Shown here piece by piece: positions 32,890 through 42,284 of a stretch of 46,052 bases of DNA. The translations under genes and the position numbers were made by a program. The number at the start of each line of letters is the position of its first letter. Position 1 is the first letter of the stretch. The notes beneath the pieces are model-generated. The model did no database searches. It was not told the origin of the DNA and worked only from the letters and a program-made list of their open reading frames with translations. The DNA comes from Thermodesulfobacteriales bacterium (lineage in GTDB: Bacteria; Desulfobacterota; Thermodesulfobacteria; Thermodesulfobacteriales; Thermodesulfatatoraceae): the NCBI GenBank assembly GCA_026986115.1, contig JALSPG010000053.1, positions 1 through 46,052 on the forward strand, given 5' to 3'.

Positions 32890-33519
32890 ATGTCTGATTT
32901 TAAAATTCCCGGAATAACAGTTTATCGGCTTGCTCTTTATGTTCGTGCTTTAGAACGTTTTTTAGCCGAAGGCAAGGAACTTATCAGTTCAGAGGAATTG
33001 GCCCGCGAATGTGGGGTTAATTCGGCTCAGCTTCGCAAAGATCTTTCTTATTTTGGGCAATTTGGGGTTCGAGGAGTAGGGTATTCTGTCCCGGCCCTTC
33101 TCAAGCATATAAAACGAATCTTGGGTACAGATCGCGAATGGCCCATGGTACTTGCAGGGGTAGGGCATTTAGGAATGGCCCTTCTTAATTACGATCTCTT
33201 GGCCCAAAGAGGTTTTAGGTTTGTAGCTGCTTTTGACATTGACGAAAAGAAAATTGGCCGGGTTATCAATGATGTTTACGTATATGCTTTGGAACAATTC
33301 GGTTGGGTGGTAAAAGAGCATCCGGTACAAATAGGTGTTATAGCTACTCCAGCCTCGGCAGCCCAAGAGATAGCAGATCTTTTTATCGAGCATGGCATTA
33401 GGGGGATCCTTAATTTTGCCCCAGTACGTATCAAATATCCCAAAAATGTAGTTGTCGAGCACTCCGACTTGACCATCCTTTTCGACAAGTTGGCCTTTTA
33501 CACCCGCAGGCTAGACTAG
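32890..33519 (+). CDS. rex: Redox-sensing transcriptional repressor Rex
   Basis: LRKDLSYFGQFGVRGVGY, VLAGVGHLGMALLNY and FDIDEKKIG; likely start ATG 32890. Confidence 0.95.
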   Translation: MSDFKIPGITVYRLALYVRALERFLAEGKELISSEELARECGVNSAQLRKDLSYFGQFGVRGVGYSVPALLKHIKRILGTDREWPMVLAGVGHLGMALLNYDLLAQRGFRFVAAFDIDEKKIGRVINDVYVYALEQFGWVVKEHPVQIGVIATPASAAQEIADLFIEHGIRGILNFAPVRIKYPKNVVVEHSDLTILFDKLAFYTRRLD

Positions 33520-33569
33520 GCTCATTCTTCACCTTAAATTCCTAAAGCAAAGGTCTTTGAGGGCTAAAA

Positions 33570-34589
33570 ATGCCTCGTTTTGTGGATCAAGCCAAAATAT
33601 ATGTCAAAGCCGGGGATGGAGGCCCGGGGTGTGTGAGTTTTCGACGCGAGAAATATGTTCCCCGTGGAGGGCCTGACGGAGGTGACGGGGGTAAGGGGGG
33701 CGATGTAATTCTTGTAGCTTCAAGTCAGCTTCATACTCTCTACGATTTTCATCACCAGACCCATTTCCGGGCTGAAAACGGCCGGCCTGGAATGGGTAAA
33801 AAGATGAAAGGTCGTGATGGGAAAGATCTCATTCTTTATGTCCCTGTGGGAACAGTAGTCCGGGATGCCGAAACAGGTGAAATCCTTTACGATTTTACCC
33901 GTGATGGAGAGCATTTTGTAGTGGCGAGGGGAGGGCGTGGAGGGCGTGGGAATGCCCGCTTTGCCACCCCTACGCGTCAAGCCCCGCGTTTTGCCGAACC
34001 CGGTGAACCTGGAGAGGAGCGCTGGGTTATTCTCGAGTTGAAACTCATTGCCGATGTGGGTCTAGTAGGTCTTCCAAATGCCGGAAAGTCAACGCTTCTT
34101 TCTCGCATTACCGCGGCAAAACCCAAAATAGCAGATTATCCTTTCACTACTCTTACTCCCAATTTAGGAGTGGTGAAACTCTCTAGTGAAAGGACCTTTG
34201 TGGTGGCAGATATCCCGGGGCTTATTGAAGGAGCTCATAAAGGGGTGGGGCTGGGGCTTGATTTTTTGCGCCACGTTGAACGGACGCGGGTTTTACTTTA
34301 TGTTCTCGATGTTTCTAAAGATAAAGAATGTTTGAATGATTTTGAGCTCATAAGAAAAGAACTAGCCCATTATCATCCGGCTCTTTTGGAAAAACCTTCA
34401 GCTATTGCTTTGAACAAAATTGATCTCGTTCCAGAAAAAGAAAAGATAACCGCTATCAAAGCCGTTTTTGAAGAGAAAGGTTTTCCCGTGTATCCTATTT
34501 CGGCGGTTACAGGGGAAGGACTCAAAGAACTTTTAGAAGGCCTTTGGCGACTTCTTCAAAAGACGAGAATGACAGGGCCACTGAAATGA
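33570..34589 (+). CDS. obg: Obg/CgtA GTPase
   Basis: FVDQAKIYVKAGDGGPGCVSFRREKYVPRGGPDGGDGGKGGDV and GLPNAGKSTLLSRITAAKPKIADYPFTTL. Confidence 0.98.
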   Translation: MPRFVDQAKIYVKAGDGGPGCVSFRREKYVPRGGPDGGDGGKGGDVILVASSQLHTLYDFHHQTHFRAENGRPGMGKKMKGRDGKDLILYVPVGTVVRDAETGEILYDFTRDGEHFVVARGGRGGRGNARFATPTRQAPRFAEPGEPGEERWVILELKLIADVGLVGLPNAGKSTLLSRITAAKPKIADYPFTTLTPNLGVVKLSSERTFVVADIPGLIEGAHKGVGLGLDFLRHVERTRVLLYVLDVSKDKECLNDFELIRKELAHYHPALLEKPSAIALNKIDLVPEKEKITAIKAVFEEKGFPVYPISAVTGEGLKELLEGLWRLLQKTRMTGPLK

Positions 34590-35725
34590 GTCTTCGATGC
34601 GAATATCTAACAAAAGTGCGGCGCTTTGTTATCAAAGTCGGAAGCGCAGTTTTGACCACAGAGGAAGGTATTGCCAGAGAAGTGATTAATAATTTGGCCG
34701 CCGAAATTTCCCGTTTCAAACGCCAGGGCTACGAAATTTTATTAGTTTCTTCGGGAGCCATTGCTTGTGGGCGCAAAAAACTAGGCTTGCCTTTGCGCTC
34801 TTTTACCCTAACCGAAAAACAGGCACTTGCTGCCACCGGACAGGCCGAACTCATTCAAACTTATGAAGATTATTTTGCCCAATATCATGAACACTCTGCT
34901 CAGATACTCCTCACCAGGGCAGATTTGGAAGATCGACGTCGCTATCTTTTGGCCCGCAACACCATCCTTACACTTCTCAAATGGGGTGTAATCCCCATCA
35001 TTAATGAAAATGACACTGTTGCTGTGGAGGAGATCGAATTTGGTGATAATGATCTCTTGGCAGCTATGGTGGTGGGGCTTGCCGGGGCAGATCTTTTGAT
35101 TTGCCTTTCCGATATCGATGCCCTCTACGAAAAAGACCCTCGTGAAGACCCTGCGGCCAAGCCTATAAGGCTTGTGAAAGAAATAGATGCTACCGTTGAG
35201 GCCATGGCCGGTAAAAAACCGGGAAGACTTGGTCGAGGAGGTATGGTCTCTAAGATCCGGGCGGCCAAAATGGTAACCGCCTTGGGAGTCCCGATGATCA
35301 TTGCTCCTGGCAGAGAGCCTTTGATTTTAGAGCGCCTTTTTGCCGGGGAGGAAGTAGGTACCTTTTTTTTGCCTGCTCGTAAAATCTCGGCTCGCAAATT
35401 TTGGATCGCATACCACTCTAGGCCTGCAGGTCGTCTTGTCCTTGATGCCGGAGCAGTAGAAGCCATCTTAAAAAGAGGAAAAAGCCTCCTTCCAGCAGGT
35501 ATTAAAGAAGTTCAAGGACGCTTTGAAAGAGGAGCCTGTGTAGAATGTTTGGATGAGAGGGGCCGTCGGGTTGCTATTGGGCTTACTAATTATTCAGCAG
35601 ATGAATTGGCAAAGATTTTGGGATGTCACTCCCGCGAAATATGTAAGCGCTTAGGGGACATAAAACAAGAAGAAGTAATTCACCGGGATAATCTGGTTGT
35701 CGATTCCCTAGCCCTTGAAAGTTAA
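34586..35725 (+). CDS. proB: Glutamate 5-kinase with PUA domain
   Basis: VIKVGSAVLTT, LVSSGAIACG, INENDTVAVEEIEFGDND, GRGGMVSKIRAA and C-terminal PUA; start overlaps obg stop. Confidence 0.96.
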   Translation: MSLRCEYLTKVRRFVIKVGSAVLTTEEGIAREVINNLAAEISRFKRQGYEILLVSSGAIACGRKKLGLPLRSFTLTEKQALAATGQAELIQTYEDYFAQYHEHSAQILLTRADLEDRRRYLLARNTILTLLKWGVIPIINENDTVAVEEIEFGDNDLLAAMVVGLAGADLLICLSDIDALYEKDPREDPAAKPIRLVKEIDATVEAMAGKKPGRLGRGGMVSKIRAAKMVTALGVPMIIAPGREPLILERLFAGEEVGTFFLPARKISARKFWIAYHSRPAGRLVLDAGAVEAILKRGKSLLPAGIKEVQGRFERGACVECLDERGRRVAIGLTNYSADELAKILGCHSREICKRLGDIKQEEVIHRDNLVVDSLALES

Positions 35726-35801
35726 GGTAACGGGTCTTAAGCTTGAAAGAAAATCTAAAACCAGAACGGTTGTTTCTACTCTAGAGATGTCAGGTGAAAA
35801 A

Positions 35802-36101
35802 ATGGGAAAGGTTATCTCTATTAAAAATAAGAAAAAGATCCAAAAAGGGCGTCAGAGACGGCTGGAACAATTAAAAGACGAACTTTTGCGTCTGCACGGC
35901 ATAGATCTAGACCGTCTTTTGGCTAACGAACCAGTGCAGGGTCTTACAATGGAAGAATTCCAAGATCTTACAGAACAGCTTCTTGAAGTAGTGGAGGTTT
36001 TTTGTGAGGAACACCCACACGTAACGGTTCAAGATCTTCTTTATGCTCTGGAAAGTCTCAAGGAGATCATCAGGGAATCTGCCATCGAGCAGAAAGATTA
36101 G
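35802..36101 (+). CDS. Small hypothetical protein downstream of proB
   Basis: In-frame ORF with AGGTGA-like RBS before MGKVISIKNKKK; no family recognised. Confidence 0.6.
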   Translation: MGKVISIKNKKKIQKGRQRRLEQLKDELLRLHGIDLDRLLANEPVQGLTMEEFQDLTEQLLEVVEVFCEEHPHVTVQDLLYALESLKEIIRESAIEQKD

Positions 36102-37237
36102 TTTCTTTCTTCCCAAGCCTTTAAGTAGGGAATTAGACCTTTAAGGCTTTCTTCAAGAACCTTTTCTTCTGGAAGCATGGCATCTACTACGATGTATTTA
36201 AAATGTTTGAGAGATTCTTCATAAAGTTGTTCTACTTTTGCCAAAAATTCTTTGGTTTCATACGCTTCGGGTTTATAAAGAGGCCTTTTAGAAACCCTTT
36301 CCAAGGCTTCTTCTAAAGGTACTTTTAAGTAAAGAACCAGGTCCGGTACCGGAGCCCAGGTTTCGTTTTGGCGTTTGAGTTTTTCAAGTTCCAGATCACA
36401 GGCACCTTGATAGGCTAGGGTAGAAAGATAATAGCGATCGCAAAGGATAATTTGTTTTTCTTGAAGATTGGGGAGGAGGAAATTTTTGGCATGTTCCCTG
36501 CGATCTCGCAAAAAGAGTTCTGCCATAGCCTGAGGAGAAATTTTAGAGCCGGCAGTCAAATGTTCCCTGATCTTTTGCCCCCATTCACCATTAGTGGGTT
36601 CCTGTGTAAGAATGGTCTTGTAGCCTTCTTGGGAAAGAGTTTTAACAAGTTTTTTTAAAAGGGTGCTTTTTCCTGCACCATCAAGCCCTTCAACAGCAAT
36701 AAAAAGCCCGGGACGATAAAATTCTACAGCTACCCGTTCTACTAGATAGTCTCTGCTTTCTGGAGTAACTTCGGCAAAAATAGAATCTTTTCTTTCGAAG
36801 AGTTTTTCCACAAAAGGAAGAAGACCATAACCCACTGTAGCCAATACTGGAACCTGTGAATCGAGCACCTTTAAAACCGCTTCTTGGAAATTCTTGGAGA
36901 AGAGTTCCATCTTTCCGATTTCATCGATAACCATCATCTCGCCAGGGTTTACCTCTTGGATAGTAGGCACGGCTAGCTTTTCGAAAGATTCTACATAGAC
37001 TCGATATTTCCCTACTTGAGGATAACCCTTTCCTCTTTTGGCAAGCCAGGCCTCTTTTCCATCCAAGGTGATGATTTTGAACCCTACTCTTCGGCCACGT
37101 TCCCTAACTTCACGTGTGTAGAAACCCCGTTTGGGATAAGGGATTTTCTGGACTAATCGCTCTACAAGGGTGGTCTTTCCGCTGCCAGGCAAGCCGTGAA
37201 GTAAAATGTTTTTTCGCCCGTGCAGGGGTAGCAGCAT
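36098..37237 (-). CDS. tmk: Fusion: N-terminal THEP1-type NTPase + C-terminal thymidylate kinase
   Basis: Residues ~1-173: GLPGSGKTT, MMVIDEIGKMELFS (THEP1); residues ~176-379: FIAVEGLDGAGKST, TQEPT, LCDRYYLSTLAYQG (Tmk); single ORF. Confidence 0.92.
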   Translation of the reverse strand: MLLPLHGRKNILLHGLPGSGKTTLVERLVQKIPYPKRGFYTREVRERGRRVGFKIITLDGKEAWLAKRGKGYPQVGKYRVYVESFEKLAVPTIQEVNPGEMMVIDEIGKMELFSKNFQEAVLKVLDSQVPVLATVGYGLLPFVEKLFERKDSIFAEVTPESRDYLVERVAVEFYRPGLFIAVEGLDGAGKSTLLKKLVKTLSQEGYKTILTQEPTNGEWGQKIREHLTAGSKISPQAMAELFLRDRREHAKNFLLPNLQEKQIILCDRYYLSTLAYQGACDLELEKLKRQNETWAPVPDLVLYLKVPLEEALERVSKRPLYKPEAYETKEFLAKVEQLYEESLKHFKYIVVDAMLPEEKVLEESLKGLIPYLKAWEERN

Positions 37238-37278
37238 AATTTCCTCCTTACTGCTAAAGATAGAACATTTTTAGAACT

Positions 37279-37914
37279 TCACCAACTTTTGCCCCTCCTT
37301 TTCTTCAAAGGGCGTGGGGAAAGCATTACGTAAGTAGCTCCCATCCCACCGTCACATTGCCTGGCACTACAAAAACCCAAAATATACTTTCTAAAAGGTC
37401 CTTTCCGAAGCCATTCGTGAACCCTGCGTTTGAGAACCGGTTCATTTTTAGAAGAAAGTCCTCTGCCATGGATGATAAGGACGCAACGGTCTCCTCGCAA
37501 CACACATTCTTTGAAAAAAGTGTTAAGGGCCTCTTCGGCTTCGGGTACCCTCAAGCGATGGAGATTTAAGACGCGAGAGACAGAAATTTTGCCGGCGTGA
37601 AGGGCCTCAAAAAGCTCTTTTTGAAACCCCCTTACCAGTTCTTCTACGTATTCAGAGGTGTCTCGAACACGGATACGCCATAGTTCTTGTAAATCAATCT
37701 CTTCTTGGAGTTTTGGTCTGCTGTTCTTATAAACTAGTCGCCAATAAATCTTATCCCGGTCAAGAAGGCGTTTTACACCCCGCATTATTTCTTCAAAACA
37801 AATCTCTCCTTCTTTTGGGGTAAGAGGGCGCTCAGCAGGGAGCTCTTCCCTGGGAACTTTTTTCAAAATATCAAAAGGGCAATTAAACCCCTTATTGGAA
37901 GACATGAATTGCAT
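37279..37914 (-). CDS. Smr-domain protein
   Basis: VLNLHRLRVPEAEEALNTFF, LIIHGRGLSSKNEPVLKRRVHEWL and SARQCDGGMGATYVML. Confidence 0.93.
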   Translation of the reverse strand: MQFMSSNKGFNCPFDILKKVPREELPAERPLTPKEGEICFEEIMRGVKRLLDRDKIYWRLVYKNSRPKLQEEIDLQELWRIRVRDTSEYVEELVRGFQKELFEALHAGKISVSRVLNLHRLRVPEAEEALNTFFKECVLRGDRCVLIIHGRGLSSKNEPVLKRRVHEWLRKGPFRKYILGFCSARQCDGGMGATYVMLSPRPLKKRRGKSW

Positions 37915-37941
37915 GATAACTCCACTTTAGAGGAGCTCCAA

Positions 37942-39825
37942 CTAGGAACTTAAAAGGAAGTGTACCTTTTTGAGGAGTTCCGAGAAGGTGTAGGGTTTTG
38001 AGATAAAAGTTATACCTTTAAGTTTACCATTTGTCGGTACCGAACCCTCGGGATACCCTGAAGAGAGAATAATTTTGACGTCGGGATATTTTTCTTTGAC
38101 GCGTTTTACCAGCTCTTCTCCGTCCATTTTGGGCATTACCAAGTCGGAGATAATAAGGTCTACCTTTTGGTGTGAAAGAACTTCAAGGGCTTCAAGCCCA
38201 TTTTCTGCCTCCAATACTTCATGGCCCGCTTCTCGCAAAAGTTCTACAATGGGTTCGCGCACCAAGGCGTCATCTTCTACGACGAGAATAGTAGCCCCAC
38301 CGGAAGCTTGCAAAAGCTCTTCTTTTTGAACGGAGGTTTTCTTTTCCGAGGTGAGTTTTGTTAACGGCCAATATATTTTAAAAGTGGTCCCTCGCCCTCT
38401 TTCCGTATAGACAGAAATATAGCCTCCATACTGTTTGACCAAAGAATAGACAATGGCAAGGCCGAGGCCGGTTCCCTGACCTGCAGGTTTGGTAGTGAAG
38501 AAAGGTTCAAAAATGTGCGGAAGGATTTCTTTGGGAATTCCAGGCCCGCTATCCGAAATGGATAGCACTGCATACTCTCCAGGCCTCAACTCAGGAGGAT
38601 CTAGGTCTTTGCCTTCGATCTTTTTAGCCTCAATGGAAAGATGTAGTTTCCCCCCTTTAGGCATGGCATCTTTGGCATTAACGATAAGATTCATGATGAT
38701 TTGCTGGATATGGGTCTCGTCGGCAAAGATATAAACAGGTCTTTTTTTAATTTCTAAGGAAAATTCGATGTGCTCTCCGAGCAGACGCTGCCAGAAATTT
38801 TTCATCTCCACAAAAAAGTGTCCTAGCTCTACAATCTCATTTTTTTGAGGTCTGCGACCGCTAAAAGTTAAAAGTTTTTGGGTGATGTCTCCTGTTCTTT
38901 CCAGGACAAGATTAATATTTTTTAAAATTTGCCCTATCTTTTCAGGATTATGGCGATGCTTGTGAACAAGTTCCAAATAACTTCTAAGAGAAGTCAGTAA
39001 ATTGTTAAAATCGTGGGCCAAGCCACCAGCAAGCCGTCCTACCGCTTCCATCTTTTGGGCTTGGAGGAGTTGTTCCTGAAGGCGCCTTTCCTGAGTAATA
39101 TCGCGCGAAATGTTAAAAACAAATTTTTCGCCTTCATTAATTTCTACCCAAAAACAGGTACTTTGTAAGAGATGACATTCGCCATCTTTAGACCGCCACC
39201 AAAATTCAACAGCTTCTTTTTCTTCTCCCTGACACACTTCCTTACAACAATTCATAACTCTCTGCCTTTCCTCTTCAGGAAACAATTCGAAGACGTTTTT
39301 CCCTATTATTTCTCCAGCTTTATACTTGAGAGTTTTTTCAAATTCTTTGTTTACAAAAATTATTTCTCCACAACCAGGATCTATTCCAACAATAAGGAAG
39401 GGGGCTCGATTCCAGATAGTTTCTAGAAAGCGGCGGTGTCTTTCTGCAGTTTGCTGAGCCAATTTTTTTTCGTGAATATCTACAATCAAAGAAAACATCC
39501 CCAGGCGCCCATTGGGAAGATTTATGGGGCAATTTACCGTGCTGTACCAGCGGTTATCCTTGGGGCTTACCCGTTCTAAAGAAATATTCTTTTCTTTCTT
39601 TAAGACTTCTTTTTTGGGACATTCGGGGCATGGAGTCTTGCGATCATGGAAGACCTGGTAACAAATGTGACCAACAGGGTCAAAACCTATATGCTTGATA
39701 AGAGGTTCATTAGCAAAAAGGACAATATCATCAGGATCTATTACTGTAAGAAATCCTTGAAAAGAACCTAGAAAAACTTTTAAGAAGTCTCTTTCATTAA
39801 ATTTGAACTTTTTTCCAATTTCCAT
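37942..39825 (-). CDS. Hybrid sensor histidine kinase (two PAS domains, kinase, receiver)
   Basis: PAS-type N-terminal, H-box [37 protein letters not shown] and receiver [15 protein letters not shown]...[14 protein letters not shown]. Confidence 0.95.
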   Translation of the reverse strand: MEIGKKFKFNERDFLKVFLGSFQGFLTVIDPDDIVLFANEPLIKHIGFDPVGHICYQVFHDRKTPCPECPKKEVLKKEKNISLERVSPKDNRWYSTVNCPINLPNGRLGMFSLIVDIHEKKLAQQTAERHRRFLETIWNRAPFLIVGIDPGCGEIIFVNKEFEKTLKYKAGEIIGKNVFELFPEEERQRVMNCCKEVCQGEEKEAVEFWWRSKDGECHLLQSTCFWVEINEGEKFVFNISRDITQERRLQEQLLQAQKMEAVGRLAGGLAHDFNNLLTSLRSYLELVHKHRHNPEKIGQILKNINLVLERTGDITQKLLTFSGRRPQKNEIVELGHFFVEMKNFWQRLLGEHIEFSLEIKKRPVYIFADETHIQQIIMNLIVNAKDAMPKGGKLHLSIEAKKIEGKDLDPPELRPGEYAVLSISDSGPGIPKEILPHIFEPFFTTKPAGQGTGLGLAIVYSLVKQYGGYISVYTERGRGTTFKIYWPLTKLTSEKKTSVQKEELLQASGGATILVVEDDALVREPIVELLREAGHEVLEAENGLEALEVLSHQKVDLIISDLVMPKMDGEELVKRVKEKYPDVKIILSSGYPEGSVPTNGKLKGITFISKPYTFSELLKKVHFLLSS

Positions 39826-39942
39826 ATTTTTAAAAGTCCTGTTAACATTTTCATGATTTTTTTAATTTTTTTTCGGTGTAATATTTAATTAGCTTTAAAT
39901 AATTAATAATGTAAAATCTATTGGTTTTAAAAAATAATTTGG

Positions 39943-40044
39943 AAATCTTTGTAAAATTGTAGAGATCAGCATTGTAAGCCCAATGCTAGGATTCTTCCCT
40001 ATTTTTATTGAATCTGACAAGATATGCTTCTTAAGTTTAAGATG
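39943..40044 (+). repeat. Degenerate copy of the palindromic element (copy C)
   Basis: AATCTTTGTAAAATTG...CAGCATTGTAAGCCCAATGCTAGGATTCTTCCCTATTTTT aligns without gaps to the reverse complement of copy B (roughly three quarters identical by eye), followed by CTTAAG..AAGATG matching copy A's right half. Confidence 0.65.
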
Positions 40045-40080
40045 GGCAGATGATATAAAATGTGATAAAAGGTAAATGCT

Positions 40081-40101
40081 AAAAAGGGCCTTAAAAAGGC
40101 C
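40081..40101 (-). terminator. Possible terminator of dgt overlapping its stop codon
   Basis: On the minus strand GGCCTT-TTT-AAGGCC then CCTTTTT; only a 6-bp stem. Confidence 0.45.
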
Positions 40102-41125
40102 AGGGCCGCGGAATAAAGATTTTTTCAAAAAGGGCTAAGGCGTAGCGGTCTGTCATACCGGCAATAAAATCGCAAACTCTTTGGTGAAGGGGAATTTCTT
40201 TTGTGTAGATCTTTTCTTTATCCCAAGGAAGACCATGTTCCAGGAAATGATGATATAGTTCTCGGAGGAGTTTTTTGGCTTTGACGAATTCTTGATAGAC
40301 AACTGGGGATTCGTAAACCTTTGCAAAAAGGAATTCTCGTAGACGTTCCATGGCATACATAACATCTTCATCGAGGTGGAGTTTTCCGTCATCAACCGCT
40401 AGAGTTCGAAAAACCAGGCTGCGGACCATGGTATTGATTCGTTCTGAATGTCGGGCTCCGAGAATTTTTATACATTCTTCTGGAATATCGTTTTCTCTGA
40501 TTACTCCTCCTCGCAAGGCATCGTCGAGATCGTGATTAAGATAGGCGATTATGTCGGCTATCCGCACAAGCTGTCCTTCCAACGTGGCGGGAAGGTTTTC
40601 GGGGTTTTCCGGAAGAATAGGCCCCTTACCCTTAGAATGTTTCAAAATTCCATCTCGCACCTCCCAGGTAAGATTGAGCCCGCGGCCGTCTTTTTCAAGA
40701 AAGTCTACTACCCTGAGGCTTTGTTCGTAATGGCGAAAGCCTTCAGGATGAAGTTCGTTTAACACCGCTTCTCCGGCATGACCAAAAGGGGTGTGGCCTA
40801 GGTCATGCCCCAAGGCAATGGCCTCGGTTAGATCTTCGTTCAGGCGCAAGGCCCGGGCCATGGAGCGAGCAATTTGGGCTACCTCTAACGTATGAGTAAG
40901 TCTAGTGCGATAGTGGTCTCCCCCGGGAGACAAGAAGACCTGTGTTTTGTGTTTGAGGCGACGAAAGGCTTTGGAATGGATGATGCGGTCCCGGTCTCGT
41001 TGGAAAGCGGTGCGGATGTCGCATTCCGGTTCGGGATGCAAACGCCCTCGGCTTTTTGCCGCAAGGGTTGCGTAGGGAGAAAGTGTCCTTTCTTCAAGCT
41101 TTTCGAGTTCTTCTCGAATTTTCAT
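40091..41125 (-). CDS. dgt: Deoxyguanosinetriphosphate triphosphohydrolase-like HD protein
   Basis: [39 protein letters not shown] and [15 protein letters not shown]. Confidence 0.95.
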   Translation of the reverse strand: MKIREELEKLEERTLSPYATLAAKSRGRLHPEPECDIRTAFQRDRDRIIHSKAFRRLKHKTQVFLSPGGDHYRTRLTHTLEVAQIARSMARALRLNEDLTEAIALGHDLGHTPFGHAGEAVLNELHPEGFRHYEQSLRVVDFLEKDGRGLNLTWEVRDGILKHSKGKGPILPENPENLPATLEGQLVRIADIIAYLNHDLDDALRGGVIRENDIPEECIKILGARHSERINTMVRSLVFRTLAVDDGKLHLDEDVMYAMERLREFLFAKVYESPVVYQEFVKAKKLLRELYHHFLEHGLPWDKEKIYTKEIPLHQRVCDFIAGMTDRYALALFEKIFIPRPWPF

Positions 41126-41139
41126 CGATTTGGAATAAA

Positions 41140-41234
41140 ACAGGATCCGTTCCTATTTTTTTTCGGGACGAAAAATAGGAACGGATCCTGTGATTGTGCT
41201 TACAACGCTGCTCTTAGCCATTTTGCAAAGGTCT
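41140..41234 (-). mobile_element. Palindromic element, copy B (one end + hairpin)
   Basis: Reverse complement AGACCTTTGCAAAATGGCTAAGAGCAGCGTTGTAAGCACAATCACAGGATCCGTTCCTATTTTT matches copy A's left half; perfect 20-bp stem 41141-41160/41171-41190. Confidence 0.8.
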
Positions 41235-42284
41235 CTACAAAATTAACATGGCGTCTCCGTAAGAGAAAAAACGATAGCGCCTTTTGATAGCTTCCGTATA
41301 GGCTCGCTTTATATTTTCAAGCCCGGCAAAGGCTGCTACCAAGATATAGAGACTCGATTTTGGAAGATGAAAGTTGGTAATCAGATGATCTACTACTTGG
41401 AACCGAAAACCAGGATAGATGTAAAGATCGCACCAAGCCGCAAGGGCTTTGACCTTTCCTTCTTGCTGCGCGGCAAACTCTAAAGCACGCAAAGTGGTAG
41501 TCCCTACAGCAAATACTGCTCGTCCTTCCTCTTTGGCCCGGTTTATTTCTTTGGCTACTTCTGGAGAAATTTCTACATACTCTTCATGCAATTGGTGTTT
41601 GCGAATATCTTTTGTCTTTACCGGGGCAAAGGTCCCATATCCTACATGAAGGGTTATAGCTAGAATTATTATTCCTTTTTTCTGGAGTTTTTTTAAAAGC
41701 TCTTCTGTAAAGTGAAAACCAGCGGTAGGAGCTGCCACGGAGCCTGGTTTTTGGGCATAAACTGTCTGATAACGAAAGAGATCTTCAATTTCCGGGGAGC
41801 GTTTAATGTAAGGCGGGAGGGGAACATGGCCTATCTCTTGAATAGTCTTCAAAAGGGATCCTGAAGATTCTAATAAGATTAGGGCCTTTCCCCCCTCTAA
41901 AATTTTGAGGATTTTTCCCCGCAATTTTCCCCCGAAGGAAAGTTCAAGACCTTCTCGGATCCTTTTTCCCCGGTAAAGAGCCGGTACTGGCTGGCCTTCT
42001 TGGGGCAGGCGCAAAAGAAGGATTTCTACCGTGCCTCCAGTGGGTTTCTGACCATAAAGACGTGCGGGAAATACCCGGCTGTCGTTTACCGCCAGAACAT
42101 CTCCTGGCCGGAAATACGCTTCAATAGCGCTAAATTTTTGGTGGTGAATGAGGCTGCCATCTTTCCGCTTGAGGACTAAGAGGCGGCTTTCTGTCCTTTC
42201 CCTAGAAGGATATTGAGCGATGAGTTCTGGTGGAAGTTCGTAATCATAGGTTTCGAGGTTATAAAGAGGCGGAATGTCACTCAT
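41235..42284 (-). CDS. queA: S-adenosylmethionine:tRNA ribosyltransferase-isomerase
   Basis: YELPPELIAQYPSRERTESRLLVL, DVLAVNDSRVFPARLYG, AAPTAGFHFTEELL and YTEAIKRRYRFFSYGDAMLI. Confidence 0.98.
   Translation of the reverse strand: MSDIPPLYNLETYDYELPPELIAQYPSRERTESRLLVLKRKDGSLIHHQKFSAIEAYFRPGDVLAVNDSRVFPARLYGQKPTGGTVEILLLRLPQEGQPVPALYRGKRIREGLELSFGGKLRGKILKILEGGKALILLESSGSLLKTIQEIGHVPLPPYIKRSPEIEDLFRYQTVYAQKPGSVAAPTAGFHFTEELLKKLQKKGIIILAITLHVGYGTFAPVKTKDIRKHQLHEEYVEISPEVAKEINRAKEEGRAVFAVGTTTLRALEFAAQQEGKVKALAAWCDLYIYPGFRFQVVDHLITNFHLPKSSLYILVAAFAGLENIKRAYTEAIKRRYRFFSYGDAMLIL

Noticed and set aside
33541-33560. AAAGCAAAGGTCTTTGAG upstream of obg, resembling the element end
   Set aside because: Only about 10 bp match and no conserved middle or hairpin nearby; likely chance.
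39895-40128. 77-aa minus-strand ORF
   Set aside because: Overlaps the decayed repeat copy and the end of dgt; no coding signature.
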